This document shows, piece by piece, positions 18,401 to 27,671 of a stretch of DNA of 64,000 nt. The stretch's first letter is position 1; each line of letters starts with the position of its first letter. The DNA is from Lentilitoribacter sp. Alg239-R112 (GTDB taxonomy: Bacteria; Pseudomonadota; Alphaproteobacteria; Rhizobiales; Rhizobiaceae). The translations under genes were made by a program, and so were the position numbers. The notes beneath the pieces are model-generated. The model saw only the letters and a program-made list of their open reading frames with translations, did no database searches and was not told the DNA's origin. The stretch is taken from assembly GCF_900537175.1 (NCBI RefSeq), contig NZ_LS999834.1, forward strand, positions 375,406 to 439,405. Reading direction: 5' to 3'.

Positions 18401-19210
18401 TTACTTCTTGTCCATACCATCTAGGAACTGATCAAAAATACCATCCATATTTTTTTGGTACTCATTTTGTACAGTGCGGCCCGTGTCGAACATTTTTCCA
18501 AATAGCTCGTCATAGGGGTTGGCTGCTTCTTTATTAGATGTTTCTGGTTGGCTACCACCAAACATATTACCAAATGGGTTTGAGCTGCCGCTCGCCATAT
18601 TTCCCATCATACCTTCCATCATTTTGCCGAAAGGATTATCTTGTTGCTGGTTATTGCCGGAAGCACCGCCAAGCATGCCGCCTAACATGTCGCCAAGTGG
18701 ATTTGAGCCACCTTTAGAGCCGCCCATCATCTGACCCATAAGATCGCCAAAAACATTGCCACTACCGCCACCCGACATAGCCTTCATTTGATCATTGGTT
18801 TGATTAAACATGCCGCCCATCAATGTGCTTGCAATTATCGGAAGCAATTGCTTGATAATATCTTGACCAACACCACTTGCAGCCTCTGCTTGCGCTGCGA
18901 CGGCGCGGCTAACATCTTTTGACCCAAATAAATGACCCAAAATGTTGTTTCCATCTGCTACACCTTCTGATGAAAAGGCATTTGCAGCATTTTCAAAATA
19001 TTGTGAATGATTACCGGAAGATAAAGCTTTCATAAATTGGCCCATTGCATCTGGCGAAGAAACGTTCCGCTTTAAGCCATTTGAAAAAGCCGGCATCATT
19101 GCTTCAAGTGCGCTGTTCATCTGAGACTGATCCAGGCCAAATTTTTCAGCTATATCCTTCATAGCGCTGCCATTTTGCGCATTCATCAACATATCAAACA
19201 AAGGTAACAT
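18401..19210 (-). CDS. DUF937 family protein, Gly/Met/Asn-rich
   Basis: 269 residues. The first 140 residues are a helical DUF937 (YidB-like) domain with IAEKFGLDQSQMNSALEAMMPAF and HLFGSKDVSRAVAAQAEAASGVG. The middle is low complexity with repeated short blocks such as NPLGDMLGGMLGG, NPFGKMMEGMMGN and NPFGNMFGG, rich in Gly, Met and Asn. The end is charged and helical. Function is unknown. No signal peptide is seen. It lies 87 bases downstream of gshA on the same strand and ends near the tandem terminator. Confidence 0.8.
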   Translation of the reverse strand: MLPLFDMLMNAQNGSAMKDIAEKFGLDQSQMNSALEAMMPAFSNGLKRNVSSPDAMGQFMKALSSGNHSQYFENAANAFSSEGVADGNNILGHLFGSKDVSRAVAAQAEAASGVGQDIIKQLLPIIASTLMGGMFNQTNDQMKAMSGGGSGNVFGDLMGQMMGGSKGGSNPLGDMLGGMLGGASGNNQQQDNPFGKMMEGMMGNMASGSSNPFGNMFGGSQPETSNKEAANPYDELFGKMFDTGRTVQNEYQKNMDGIFDQFLDGMDKK

Positions 19211-19297
19211 TTAATTCTCCCTGTGGCCGCACTTTAGCAGACTTCAATTTATTATAGTCCTATTGCGACTGTACGTCGAGTTGCGAATTTGCAAAAC

Positions 19298-20671
19298 CTA
19301 GTAAGCATATTTTTCAAAAATCGGGTCCACGCTGCCGTTCCACTCGCCATGATACAGCGACAAAAGTTCTTCCGCAGGTGTTCTACCCGACGCAATAATC
19401 TCTTCCAGTGGTTGAAGAAAATAAGTTTCATCACTACCTGTCTCATTCATAATCGCCCGTGATCTCAATCCAGATTTAGAAATTTCGAGCGCATCCCGAG
19501 CCACGTCCAGAAGGGGTCTACCAGCAATTTCGCATTTAAATCCGTCACGCGGCACCTGATCCCGCAAACCCAAGACATCTTCATATGTCCAATCTTTGGT
19601 CAATTCCAACGCATCTGACATCGCATTATCATCATAAAGCAGACCAACCCAAAAGGCTGGCAATGCGCATATGCGCTTCCACGGACCGCCATCAGCTCCA
19701 CGCATTTCGATAAATTGCTTTAGACGCACATCAGGGAAAACTGTCGACAGATGATTTGTCCAATCGCCTAAGGTTGGCTCTGGATTAGGTATTTCGCCTT
19801 TGAGAGCACCGTCTCTAAATTGACGAAACGTAACATGGGTTACATCGTGATATTTGCCATCGCGCAACACAAAATACATTGGCACATCGAGTGCCCATTC
19901 AACATATTTCTCAAACGAAAAATTACCTTCAAACACGCAAGGCAGTATTCCAGCGCGTGCATTATCAGTATCGCGCCAAATATCTCCACGCCATGATAAC
20001 AAGCCGTTTGGCTTTCCATTCGTGAAAGGAGAACTTGCAAAAAGAACCGTCGATAGCGGCTGCAATTTCATGCTGGCCTGCATTTTTTTTCGCATGTCCA
20101 ATTCGGAACTGAAATCCAAATTAACTTGAATTGTGCATGTTCTATACATCATATCAAGACCTTGCGTGCCAACTTTTGGCATATAATTGGTCATGATATC
20201 ATAGCGGCTTTTGGGCATTCTCGGCGTTTCTTCAATCGTCCATTTTGGACTACCGCCAAGACCAACAAACTTTATACCCATTGGTTCTGCCACCTCTTGA
20301 AGGTGTCTTAGATGTTGATTTGATTCAGAACAGGTTAGATGAATATTCTCAAGAGGTGCGCCGGAAAGTTCAAATTGCCCGCCGGGTTCCAATGAGATAG
20401 CTCCACCTCCGCTTTTTGCCGCAAGACCGATAATTTTTCCCGCATCAGTGATTGGTTCCCAGTCAATTTTATCAGCCATGCCATTAAGCAACGCGGATAT
20501 GGACCGTTCACCTTCATACGGCACCGGAGAATGATCATCTGCAAAGAAAGCAAACTTCTCATGTTCTGTACCAATCCGAAAATCTTCGCGAGGTTTATTT
20601 CCAGCCTCAAGATACTCAACCATTTGATGGTATGATGTTAACGGGGTCTCATCTGTTGTGTCGCGTGCCAT
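19298..20671 (-). CDS. gshA: Glutamate-cysteine ligase, plant/alphaproteobacterial type
   Basis: 457-residue GCS2-type ligase that joins glutamate and cysteine, the first step of glutathione synthesis. Family marks are FRIGTEHEKFAF at about residue 32, GGAISLEPGGQFELSG, the CSESNQHL segment, and FIEMRGADGGPWKRICALPAFWVGLLYD. Length matches the plant-like class (about 455). The ATG at 20671 is used; a GTG three codons upstream lacks proper spacing. It lies 123 bases downstream of rsmE, a pairing common in related genomes. Confidence 0.94.
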   Translation of the reverse strand: MARDTTDETPLTSYHQMVEYLEAGNKPREDFRIGTEHEKFAFFADDHSPVPYEGERSISALLNGMADKIDWEPITDAGKIIGLAAKSGGGAISLEPGGQFELSGAPLENIHLTCSESNQHLRHLQEVAEPMGIKFVGLGGSPKWTIEETPRMPKSRYDIMTNYMPKVGTQGLDMMYRTCTIQVNLDFSSELDMRKKMQASMKLQPLSTVLFASSPFTNGKPNGLLSWRGDIWRDTDNARAGILPCVFEGNFSFEKYVEWALDVPMYFVLRDGKYHDVTHVTFRQFRDGALKGEIPNPEPTLGDWTNHLSTVFPDVRLKQFIEMRGADGGPWKRICALPAFWVGLLYDDNAMSDALELTKDWTYEDVLGLRDQVPRDGFKCEIAGRPLLDVARDALEISKSGLRSRAIMNETGSDETYFLQPLEEIIASGRTPAEELLSLYHGEWNGSVDPIFEKYAY

Positions 20672-20794
20672 TCTCAACACCCTTTTACTTTTTGTTGTGC
20701 AAGCTCGCTCGCATTTTTCTCATTTGATTGAACGTTTAATGCATATGGTGCAAGCAAAATTTATTTAAAGAGCGATCAAAAATAATTCATCTCT

Positions 20795-21532
20795 TTAATT
20801 CCAATCGCCAATTGTCGCCTGGATTATTGAAATTGCCGACACCATTGCCGTGTCAGCGCGCAAAATCCGAGGTCCAAGCGGTATAGATGAAACGTGGTCC
20901 ATTTCATTCAATATTGTGCGCTCTTTCTCAGAAAACCCGCCTTCTGGGCCAACTAAAACAGCGATTTCTTTGCTAGCTAATTCTTGGAGGGTAGGTATCG
21001 GATTGTTAGTCTCATGACCTTCATCACAAAAGACTAGATGCCGTTCATCATCCCACTGAGTAAGAATATTTAGCAGTTTTTGCGGAGTACGCAGTTCTGG
21101 AATAGAAAGAACGCCACACTGTTCAGCTGCCTCAACAATATTTGCCTCTAAGCGCTTTTCATTTACTTTATGCAGCTGTGTATGATCTGTGAAAACAGGC
21201 TGAATGATGCCAGCTCCCATCTCAGTCATTTTTTGCACCATATATTCAAGTCGACCGACTTTAATGGGCGCAAATAGAACCATCAAGGATGATTGTATGG
21301 GTTGAGTTCTGACCAATTCAGTTAAAGTCGCACTGGCTTTTTTTCGCCCTATGTTTTTAAGCTCACACAGCCACTCACCATCTCGACCGTTAAAAACAAG
21401 AAGCTCAGAACCTTCTTTTAACCGCAGAGCATTTAGAAGATAATTGGAATGTTCTCGATTTAAATCAAGCATCATCCCCGCAGACAAATCAGCGTCGACA
21501 TGTAGCCTTTGGAGACGAAAGTTTGCACGCAT
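20795..21532 (-). CDS. rsmE: 16S rRNA (uracil1498-N3)-methyltransferase
   Basis: 245-residue SPOUT-class RNA methyltransferase that makes m3U1498 in 16S rRNA. A PUA-like N-terminal part (HSNYLLNALRLKEGSELLVFNGRDGEW) precedes the knot domain with FAPIKVGRLEYMVQKMTEMGAGIIQPVFTDHTQ, the AAEQCGVLSIPEL segment, and the trefoil-knot SAM loops VLVGPEGGFSEKE and IPLGPRILRADTA. Length is typical. Confidence 0.94.
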   Translation of the reverse strand: MRANFRLQRLHVDADLSAGMMLDLNREHSNYLLNALRLKEGSELLVFNGRDGEWLCELKNIGRKKASATLTELVRTQPIQSSLMVLFAPIKVGRLEYMVQKMTEMGAGIIQPVFTDHTQLHKVNEKRLEANIVEAAEQCGVLSIPELRTPQKLLNILTQWDDERHLVFCDEGHETNNPIPTLQELASKEIAVLVGPEGGFSEKERTILNEMDHVSSIPLGPRILRADTAMVSAISIIQATIGDWN

Positions 21533-21633
21533 ACCAGCTATCCAATAATGTCTATAAAAACGATGGATTTATTTTAGGAGTTGAGGGACAGAGATTCAAT
21601 GCAAGCAACAGATTAATTGAGAACTCAATTAAC

Positions 21634-22818
21634 TTAAGCCACCTTCTTATGTTTTTCGATGATCTTGAGACCAAGATTACTTGTTGGAGGAATAAAATTC
21701 TCTAATGCCGAATAAAACTCGGCTGGATTTGCAGCTCCAAGCGCATTTTTATCGATGAACAAATACCCATGAAAGCAACCGACTATATCTTTTTGCTCAA
21801 GAAATCTCTGGCTGTATCGCGGCGTAAATTCATTGGCGAACTTCCCCTCGCACCAATTCCCTATGGCCTTCTCATACAGGGTGGATAATTTATCAAAATA
21901 TTCCGCTGAATATATAGCATTGCACTCATCTTCACGTCGTTTAACGAAATTACTCTCCCAGCCATCAACAATAAATTCGTCGCCGTACTTATCTGCAAGC
22001 CATCTGAGAGCAACAGCACCAAGAATTTTAGGGCTCCAGGCGTTGGAAAAAGGAAACTCTGAAAGACTATCTTTTACTTCAATATCTTTATAAAAAAGGC
22101 TTTTCTTTCGTTCAATGTCCTCAAAGACAGTTGCCTCTGAAAGCATCTCCTCACTTTGTTCACTTATGACTGACAATGGACGCTCCATAAATGCCAGCTC
22201 ATTAGCTTCCGCGAGCACTTTATAGCCAAACTCATAAGCAGTAACGGGATGTTCAAAGTAAACGCCGCTAAACTTCGCACTTATCCTCTCAATCAATTCA
22301 CGCTTAACAATTCCATGATATATATTAAATGGAATTAATCCTTCCTTTTCAAAACCGAAGAACCGCTTTTGCATCTTCTTTTTATCAACTTTGAAGGCAC
22401 CGCTTTCCAAACTAATTTTCGTAGCTCGAATTTCATTTCTATGCTCAGGCCAATCATAATCGACTTTGTTCCAACCGACAGACTCTACGTCCGGAGCTTC
22501 ATTTTTCATTCTTCTTATTATTTGGACGATTTTTGGGTCACAATGATCTGAATCTGAAATAAAGGTAATCCAATCACCTTTGCATTCGGTAACTGCTTGG
22601 TTCCAATGCTCAATCCTATCTTTTGCAACTACATGCACATGCCGCACGCGATCATCGTTTAAACCATCAATATATTGTTTAAGGTCTTCATATTTTTTTG
22701 ACGCATCAATGACTAATAGTTCAAAACCTAATTGCGCATCTCGTAAGATCCCGGAAATTGTAGTTTTGCAAATCTCTTGATTATCGCGGGTAAGAACACA
22801 AATTGATAGTTCTGTCAT
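21634..22818 (-). CDS. GT2-like glycosyltransferase, island edge copy 1
   Basis: 394 residues. The GT-A fold starts LSICVLTRDNQEICKTTISGIL, then LLVIDASKK and the acidic metal-binding motif FISDSDHCDP at about residue 95. The remaining 250 residues are not like standard family 2 enzymes, but they match the protein encoded at 37010-38215 in order and spacing: a Trp-Pro-rich segment near residue 125 (DYDWPEHR versus NYIWPDIR), IYH in the middle, and a C-terminal block (W..G...FTPRYS, FHGYLFIDK, FYSALENF.PP) ending in a lysine-rich tail. The two probably share ancestry and similar activity. Donor and acceptor are unknown. It is adjacent to rsmE and forms the left edge of the glycan island. Confidence 0.72.
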   Translation of the reverse strand: MTELSICVLTRDNQEICKTTISGILRDAQLGFELLVIDASKKYEDLKQYIDGLNDDRVRHVHVVAKDRIEHWNQAVTECKGDWITFISDSDHCDPKIVQIIRRMKNEAPDVESVGWNKVDYDWPEHRNEIRATKISLESGAFKVDKKKMQKRFFGFEKEGLIPFNIYHGIVKRELIERISAKFSGVYFEHPVTAYEFGYKVLAEANELAFMERPLSVISEQSEEMLSEATVFEDIERKKSLFYKDIEVKDSLSEFPFSNAWSPKILGAVALRWLADKYGDEFIVDGWESNFVKRREDECNAIYSAEYFDKLSTLYEKAIGNWCEGKFANEFTPRYSQRFLEQKDIVGCFHGYLFIDKNALGAANPAEFYSALENFIPPTSNLGLKIIEKHKKVA

Positions 22819-22998
22819 GATTTTAAACCTATCGTTTTGGCCAGAGAATACGACCCAAAACTTGCTTCAAACTGAAGTTGACTCGGCTAAATACTCAAAC
22901 TTTCAAAAGACTCGCGTCTCTGACCTCTGGCATAATTTGCCAAGGCTAGTTTTTTTTGACAAGCTACAAAGAACAATTCCTCAGAGTAAGTTAAATCA

Positions 22999-24003
22999 AT
23001 GAAAAAACTAAGCATTTGCATTCCAAATTATAATTGCGAAAAGTATCTAAAAAAATGCATCGAAAGCGCTATCAATCTAGATTATGCCAATAAAGAAATC
23101 ATTGTTGCGGATGATTGTTCCTCTGATAACTCGGTTAAAGTTGCGGAATTGTATAAAGACGAGATTAAGCTAATTATTAACAGAGATAATCTAGGTCAAA
23201 CTAAAAACACAAATCTGGTACTTGAGAATGCCACAGGTGATTACATCATCTTACTTCATAGCGATGATTTCTTACTACCTGACGCGACTATCCAGCTATT
23301 ATCAAAACTAGAGAACCATCCAAATGTCGTAATGGCGGCTGGGGAGCGGTTCATTTGCGATGAACAAGATAACTTAAAACCAGAGACTGCTCTTTATAAT
23401 TGCAACTGTATTATTCCCGCGTTTGAGCAAGCAAGGGTGTTTATGTTTACATCCTTCTTACCTTGCCAAGTCATTGTCAGATCTTCAGTTATGCGTAGGA
23501 TTGGCGGAGTGAATGTTGATCACGTTGTAAATCTTGATGGCTTATTATGGTTCACATGTGCACTGCAAGGCGACGTTCTTTATTCGCAAGAGCCCGTGGC
23601 CGCTTACAGAAAACATTCTGCAAGCACGACAGCGCAATATAATCGTACTTCTGACCATATTATTGAGTATTATCTCACACTCCGGGAAATGCATAGGTTA
23701 GGAAAAGGAATACCTGTTCTAGAAGACAATTTCGCATCCTCCAAAAAAAGAGTAGGAGAAATAGGACTTAAGTATGCAGCAGAACCATTGAAAGAAGGAT
23801 TAGTAGACATCGCACATGAATATTTGAACTTAGCCAAGACGTTTAATTGCGACATTCATAGAAAATATGAATTCAAATTAATTGAGTTTTGCTGCGAAAA
23901 CTATGATTCAATAGAACCTCAGTTAATGACAGATTTGCTGAATTCTGTTGATAAGCCAAGAAAGGAAAGCTACGATCCACCTAAGGGGTACATAAAGATA
24001 TAA
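22999..24003 (+). CDS. Glycosyltransferase family 2 protein
   Basis: 334-residue GT2 enzyme. It begins KLSICIPNYNCEKYLKKCIESA, has IIVADDCSSDNSVKVAE, then NLGQTKNTNLVLENATGDYIILLHSDDFLLPDA with the DxD-like metal site, and LDGLLWFTCALQGDV in the acceptor region. The C-terminal third is helical and probably not catalytic. It has no membrane segment. The gene is divergent from the GT2-like gene across a 180-base AT-rich gap and is followed after 52 bases by the radical SAM gene on the same strand. Sugar donor is unknown. Confidence 0.85.
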   Translation: MKKLSICIPNYNCEKYLKKCIESAINLDYANKEIIVADDCSSDNSVKVAELYKDEIKLIINRDNLGQTKNTNLVLENATGDYIILLHSDDFLLPDATIQLLSKLENHPNVVMAAGERFICDEQDNLKPETALYNCNCIIPAFEQARVFMFTSFLPCQVIVRSSVMRRIGGVNVDHVVNLDGLLWFTCALQGDVLYSQEPVAAYRKHSASTTAQYNRTSDHIIEYYLTLREMHRLGKGIPVLEDNFASSKKRVGEIGLKYAAEPLKEGLVDIAHEYLNLAKTFNCDIHRKYEFKLIEFCCENYDSIEPQLMTDLLNSVDKPRKESYDPPKGYIKI

Positions 24004-24055
24004 GTTTTCTTTCAGCGAAGGTCTTTTTCAAATTTTGAGATCGAGATAACAGCCA

Positions 24056-25363
24056 ATGTTAGACACACCTGCCAAAAATTACCCTTACCCAGTCCGGGAT
24101 CAAGATTTAGATGCACTCCGTGAGACCGGCGTCTTGATATATGGCGGTGGCAAGATTGCACAACACCTCATTGATACTTTCAATATCGAGAACATTAAAA
24201 TTCATGAAATTTGGGACATTCACGCAGAGAAATTAAAGTCATGCAATGGTATTGACCTAACTTTGCCAGATTTTGACAAATTTGATGAGTATATCAAAAA
24301 AACGGTGCCTGTTATCATAACTATTTTTGCAGAAAATGGCTGCAAAAAAATGAAGCAAAAACTTAGAAATAAAGGCTTTCAAAATGTCATAATTGACCGA
24401 CAATATATTAATAGCTTGTGCTTTCATAAATGCGATGAATTGTTAAAAAATAACCAATTCAAATTTGATATCGCTGTTTGTCATACCTGCCCAGTTCAAA
24501 AAGATGAAGACGTTGGCTGCCCCATTTTTTCTGACGAAATTCTAGGAAAATCGTCTATCAGAAGACGAACTGAAACATCTAATTCTGACTACACTATAAG
24601 GTCCATGGGTGTCCTCATCACAAGTAAATGTAATCTTACTTGTGTTGGCTGTAATCATTTAAGAGATCACTACAAAAAAGAAGACAATGTAGATCTTAAA
24701 GCAAACATGGTGGTCAACGACTTGAAGAAAATTGCATCTGTCGTATCCTTCATCAAGACTGTCGTACTCGTTGGAGGCGAAGCTTTTTTACACCCTCACG
24801 CAGCGAAGGTGATTGAAGAAATCTTGAAAATACCTAACATTGGTATCCTTCAAATAATTACCAATGGTACCGTTACGCGGAACATGGGCAGTATCTTACC
24901 ATTATTAAAAAATGAACGTGTCATGGTGGAAATTAGTGGGTACGGTGATTCAATTTCCAAACATCTACAAAAAAAACGATCCGATTACATAAATCTTCTG
25001 GAAAATGAAGGTGTTAAATATAGGTATGTCGAGTCATTGATGTGGACTAACTTCGGTGGATTCAATAAACGAAACTTCACTGAACAGAAAATAGAAGACA
25101 TCTACAAAGCCTGCTGTTTCGTTTCAAATGACTTATTTGACGGTAAATTATTCAAATGTAGTCGCAGTGCTTATGGCACTAAAATTGGGAAAATTCCTGA
25201 TTATCCTTCTGACTACGTTAATGTAAGAAAACTTGACGGCGACGATTTACTAAATGCGCTCAAATCCTATTTCAAAGATGTTCGTCCACGCGTCTGCAAT
25301 CATTGCAACGGAGCGTTAGCACCATCTATGAAAGCTGGTGTACAAGTTGATAGCCCACGTTAA
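24056..25363 (+). CDS. Radical SAM protein with N-terminal Rossmann-like module
   Basis: 435 residues. Residues 1-120 form a Rossmann-like module: VLIYGGGKIAQHLIDTF, then an Asp-ended strand (HEIWDIHAEK), a VPVIITIF strand and GFQNVIIDRQYI. A short Cys-rich bridge (CHTCPVQKDEDVGCPIF) follows. The radical SAM barrel begins at about residue 185 with VLITSKCNLTCVGCNHL, containing the CxxxCxxC cluster motif (Cys in KCNLTCVGC), then VVLVGGEAFLHPH. Two C-terminal Cys pairs (ACCF, and VCNHCNG near the end) suggest an auxiliary SPASM-like cluster region. It should use SAM to start radical chemistry, perhaps on a sugar or a peptide; the substrate is unknown. Rossmann module and barrel fused in this order is unusual. 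Confidence 0.75.
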   Translation: MLDTPAKNYPYPVRDQDLDALRETGVLIYGGGKIAQHLIDTFNIENIKIHEIWDIHAEKLKSCNGIDLTLPDFDKFDEYIKKTVPVIITIFAENGCKKMKQKLRNKGFQNVIIDRQYINSLCFHKCDELLKNNQFKFDIAVCHTCPVQKDEDVGCPIFSDEILGKSSIRRRTETSNSDYTIRSMGVLITSKCNLTCVGCNHLRDHYKKEDNVDLKANMVVNDLKKIASVVSFIKTVVLVGGEAFLHPHAAKVIEEILKIPNIGILQIITNGTVTRNMGSILPLLKNERVMVEISGYGDSISKHLQKKRSDYINLLENEGVKYRYVESLMWTNFGGFNKRNFTEQKIEDIYKACCFVSNDLFDGKLFKCSRSAYGTKIGKIPDYPSDYVNVRKLDGDDLLNALKSYFKDVRPRVCNHCNGALAPSMKAGVQVDSPR

Positions 25364-25404
25364 CAATAGTTAGTCCAAGGCTCTGACTTTTTCGCAAACT
25401 AGCC

Positions 25405-26589
25405 CTACTTCTCAGGTAAACAATACACAACTGCGCCAGTTCCAGCCCAACTATGATTTCTAAATATGAGATCATAATCGATTAAATGACGCTTTAAATA
25501 CTCCAACGTTTCATAAATCCCCTGCTCATTATGATATACTGTCAACATAATGATCGGTCTATTTTTTTGAATAGTAGCCAACCCACCTTTGACAATATCT
25601 AACTCGCTTCCTTCTGTATGTATTTTTATAATTGTTGGTTCTAAGTTAAAAGAATCAAGCATGCGCGGTGTTCTGATGTCACCTATTGTGTCTATGCATG
25701 ACGCATAATTATGACCTTGGGAAAAAGTGATATCCTTGGAGTTTGACCAGAGAACATCCTCAAACACTTCAAACTTGCTGATTGGATTTACTTCCTTTGT
25801 CAGATGCGCGCGCAGGAGAGTTCTGTTTTTCTCATCCGGCTCAAAGCAAATTATTCGTTTCAAGTCCTGTTTTAGATGCTTATTAAATCGAATAGAGACG
25901 GAACCAATATGCGCACCAATATCAACCAAAACCTGTGAGCTTGAGAGATGTTCTATGACTTCATCAATCATAAAACGATTGCCAACGTTCACACCATGAT
26001 CTTTGAAAAGCCATTCTTCGCGCGCAAAACGCCAAGCAATAAATGAGAGATAATGCGCAACGGATTTTGTGTCTTTCAAATAGCTAATCGTCTTGTAGAG
26101 ACGATTTTTATCAAAATTTTCTGGATTGGCGAGCCATCCGTTTTGCAACGGGTAATTGCATCTCATTTGCTCAGCAAAATCATAGAAGGTCATAACATTT
26201 TTAAAGCCCAAATCGTTCAAATACTTAAATATATCTGCCAAAGAAACAGTGACAACACACACAAGGATTAACGTCTTTTCTTTGTCGAGACTTTGTAAAT
26301 ATTCGAGTGGCTGAACCTTTTCACTCTGCCAAAAAGCATCACACGACACATTCTCATAATTGGCATCAACGTATGCTGATATTTGAAATTTCTCGACATC
26401 GCAAAACTCACGACACATCCGTCCAAGGTCTCCACAACCATAGGCGACAATATTCTTATCTGAGAGAATATCACTAAGATTGTTTCGTGGTACGATCATA
26501 TCCAGAAAGTCAGTAATACGACCTCTGACATCTGCTAATTCAAAAGTACGAAAATTATACAACCTTGTTGATCCTATTATCCGAGACAA
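25405..26589 (-). CDS. FkbM-family methyltransferase with N-terminal Rossmann-like module
   Basis: 394 residues. The first 150 residues contain a Rossmann-like module (NIVAYGCGDLGRMCREF, then ISAYVDANYEN, TLILVCVVTV and GFKNVMTFYDF). The C-terminal half is a FkbM SAM methyltransferase: VLVDIGAHIGSVSIRF motif I, IICFEPDEKNR, and IIKIHTEGSELDIVKGG, typical of FkbM enzymes that O-methylate sugars or lipids. The predicted start is TTG with no clear ribosome binding site; ATG at 26499 (residue 31) is an alternative that still keeps the Rossmann module. It is the last gene of the leftward run and converges on the radical SAM gene. Confidence 0.8.
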   Translation of the reverse strand: MSRIIGSTRLYNFRTFELADVRGRITDFLDMIVPRNNLSDILSDKNIVAYGCGDLGRMCREFCDVEKFQISAYVDANYENVSCDAFWQSEKVQPLEYLQSLDKEKTLILVCVVTVSLADIFKYLNDLGFKNVMTFYDFAEQMRCNYPLQNGWLANPENFDKNRLYKTISYLKDTKSVAHYLSFIAWRFAREEWLFKDHGVNVGNRFMIDEVIEHLSSSQVLVDIGAHIGSVSIRFNKHLKQDLKRIICFEPDEKNRTLLRAHLTKEVNPISKFEVFEDVLWSNSKDITFSQGHNYASCIDTIGDIRTPRMLDSFNLEPTIIKIHTEGSELDIVKGGLATIQKNRPIIMLTVYHNEQGIYETLEYLKRHLIDYDLIFRNHSWAGTGAVVYCLPEK

Positions 26590-26640
26590 GCTTAGTCGAA
26601 ATAATAAATAAAGGAGCCCAGATCGCGGGTTACTCCCTCT

Positions 26641-27660
26641 CTAATTATCAAAATATCCTACCTTATTCAGATTATCCAATATCTTTTGTTTGTGAGGATC
26701 CAGATTATCGGGAAGACCATGAGACATCTGGCCACAATCGCCACAAATTGGATGTTTTTTCCGTTTACCATCGAGGAACATCTTTTGGTAGTTTTTCATT
26801 TTTTTCGATTGCCAAACGTCAACAACGCTCTCTTTGTTTATGTCACCAATAATAAGGTCGCGTGACCAATCTAAAAAACATAAACTCACAATTCCATCTG
26901 AATTTATTGACATTGAATAAAACGGATAGGGACAAACATCGACTTCCTTAATCGGTTGTCCATATATTCCAAACTCTTGATTGACCATGTCATCTATTTC
27001 AAAATTTGGCCAACATGACATAACGTGTTCGATATAAATCTTATCGCAATGATTGCCGAAAGTGTCTAAAAATAGCTGTTTTTCATCATCATTTAAATGA
27101 TCACCACTAATCTTAACCAGTACTTCGCAATCCCCACTAATGGAATCAAAATAGCTAACATTTTCGACAATTCGCTCAAATTCCGCTTTCACGTTTGAGA
27201 ATTCTTTATAGTGCTCGCTATTCACGCCATAAATGGAGATATTGACACGATCCAAGCCTGCATCTGCCAGAACTTCAGCCTTTTTAGGAACCAATAATGA
27301 TGCATTGGTTGTCGTATCAATTCTATTTACAGCTTTTTCCTTTTTTGCGAGCTTTACCATATCGGTAAACCGCTTGTTGATTAGCGGCTCACCATCTTTA
27401 TAAAGACGTAAAACTTCGACCTTTTTAGGAAAATTTTTAATATCATCGACAATTTTTTCAAATAATTCGAACGACATCTGTTTCCAAGGTCGACCCACGT
27501 CTTTCATTAAAGATCTATCTGATGTTGGACAGAATTTGCACTTAAAATTACATGCATCAGAAGGATCAACAAACAAAGTCAAGGGCGTATCAAGAGGTAT
27601 AACCGCCTCAAGAGCTGTTCTATTATTTAAATCAATTCTAGGCTCTATCTTTGCCTTCAT
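26641..27660 (-). CDS. Radical SAM/SPASM-type protein
   Basis: 339 residues. The cluster motif is CNFKCKFC in LFVDPSDACNFKCKFCPTSD near residue 40. Further radical SAM features are VEVLRLYKDGEPLINKRF and the TTTNASLL and RVNISIYG strands. The C-terminal part has VDVCPYPFYSMSINSDGIVSLCFLDW and HPICGDCGQM, with Cys spacing as in SPASM auxiliary cluster domains. A GTG at 27675 overlaps the upstream stop by four bases; the ATG at 27660 with GAGAGAT in front is preferred. Enzymes of this group modify peptides, sugars or proteins; the substrate here is unknown. It lies between the CmcI-type and FkbM genes of the island. Confidence 0.8.
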   Translation of the reverse strand: MKAKIEPRIDLNNRTALEAVIPLDTPLTLFVDPSDACNFKCKFCPTSDRSLMKDVGRPWKQMSFELFEKIVDDIKNFPKKVEVLRLYKDGEPLINKRFTDMVKLAKKEKAVNRIDTTTNASLLVPKKAEVLADAGLDRVNISIYGVNSEHYKEFSNVKAEFERIVENVSYFDSISGDCEVLVKISGDHLNDDEKQLFLDTFGNHCDKIYIEHVMSCWPNFEIDDMVNQEFGIYGQPIKEVDVCPYPFYSMSINSDGIVSLCFLDWSRDLIIGDINKESVVDVWQSKKMKNYQKMFLDGKRKKHPICGDCGQMSHGLPDNLDPHKQKILDNLNKVGYFDN

Positions 27661-27671
27661 ATGAATATCTC

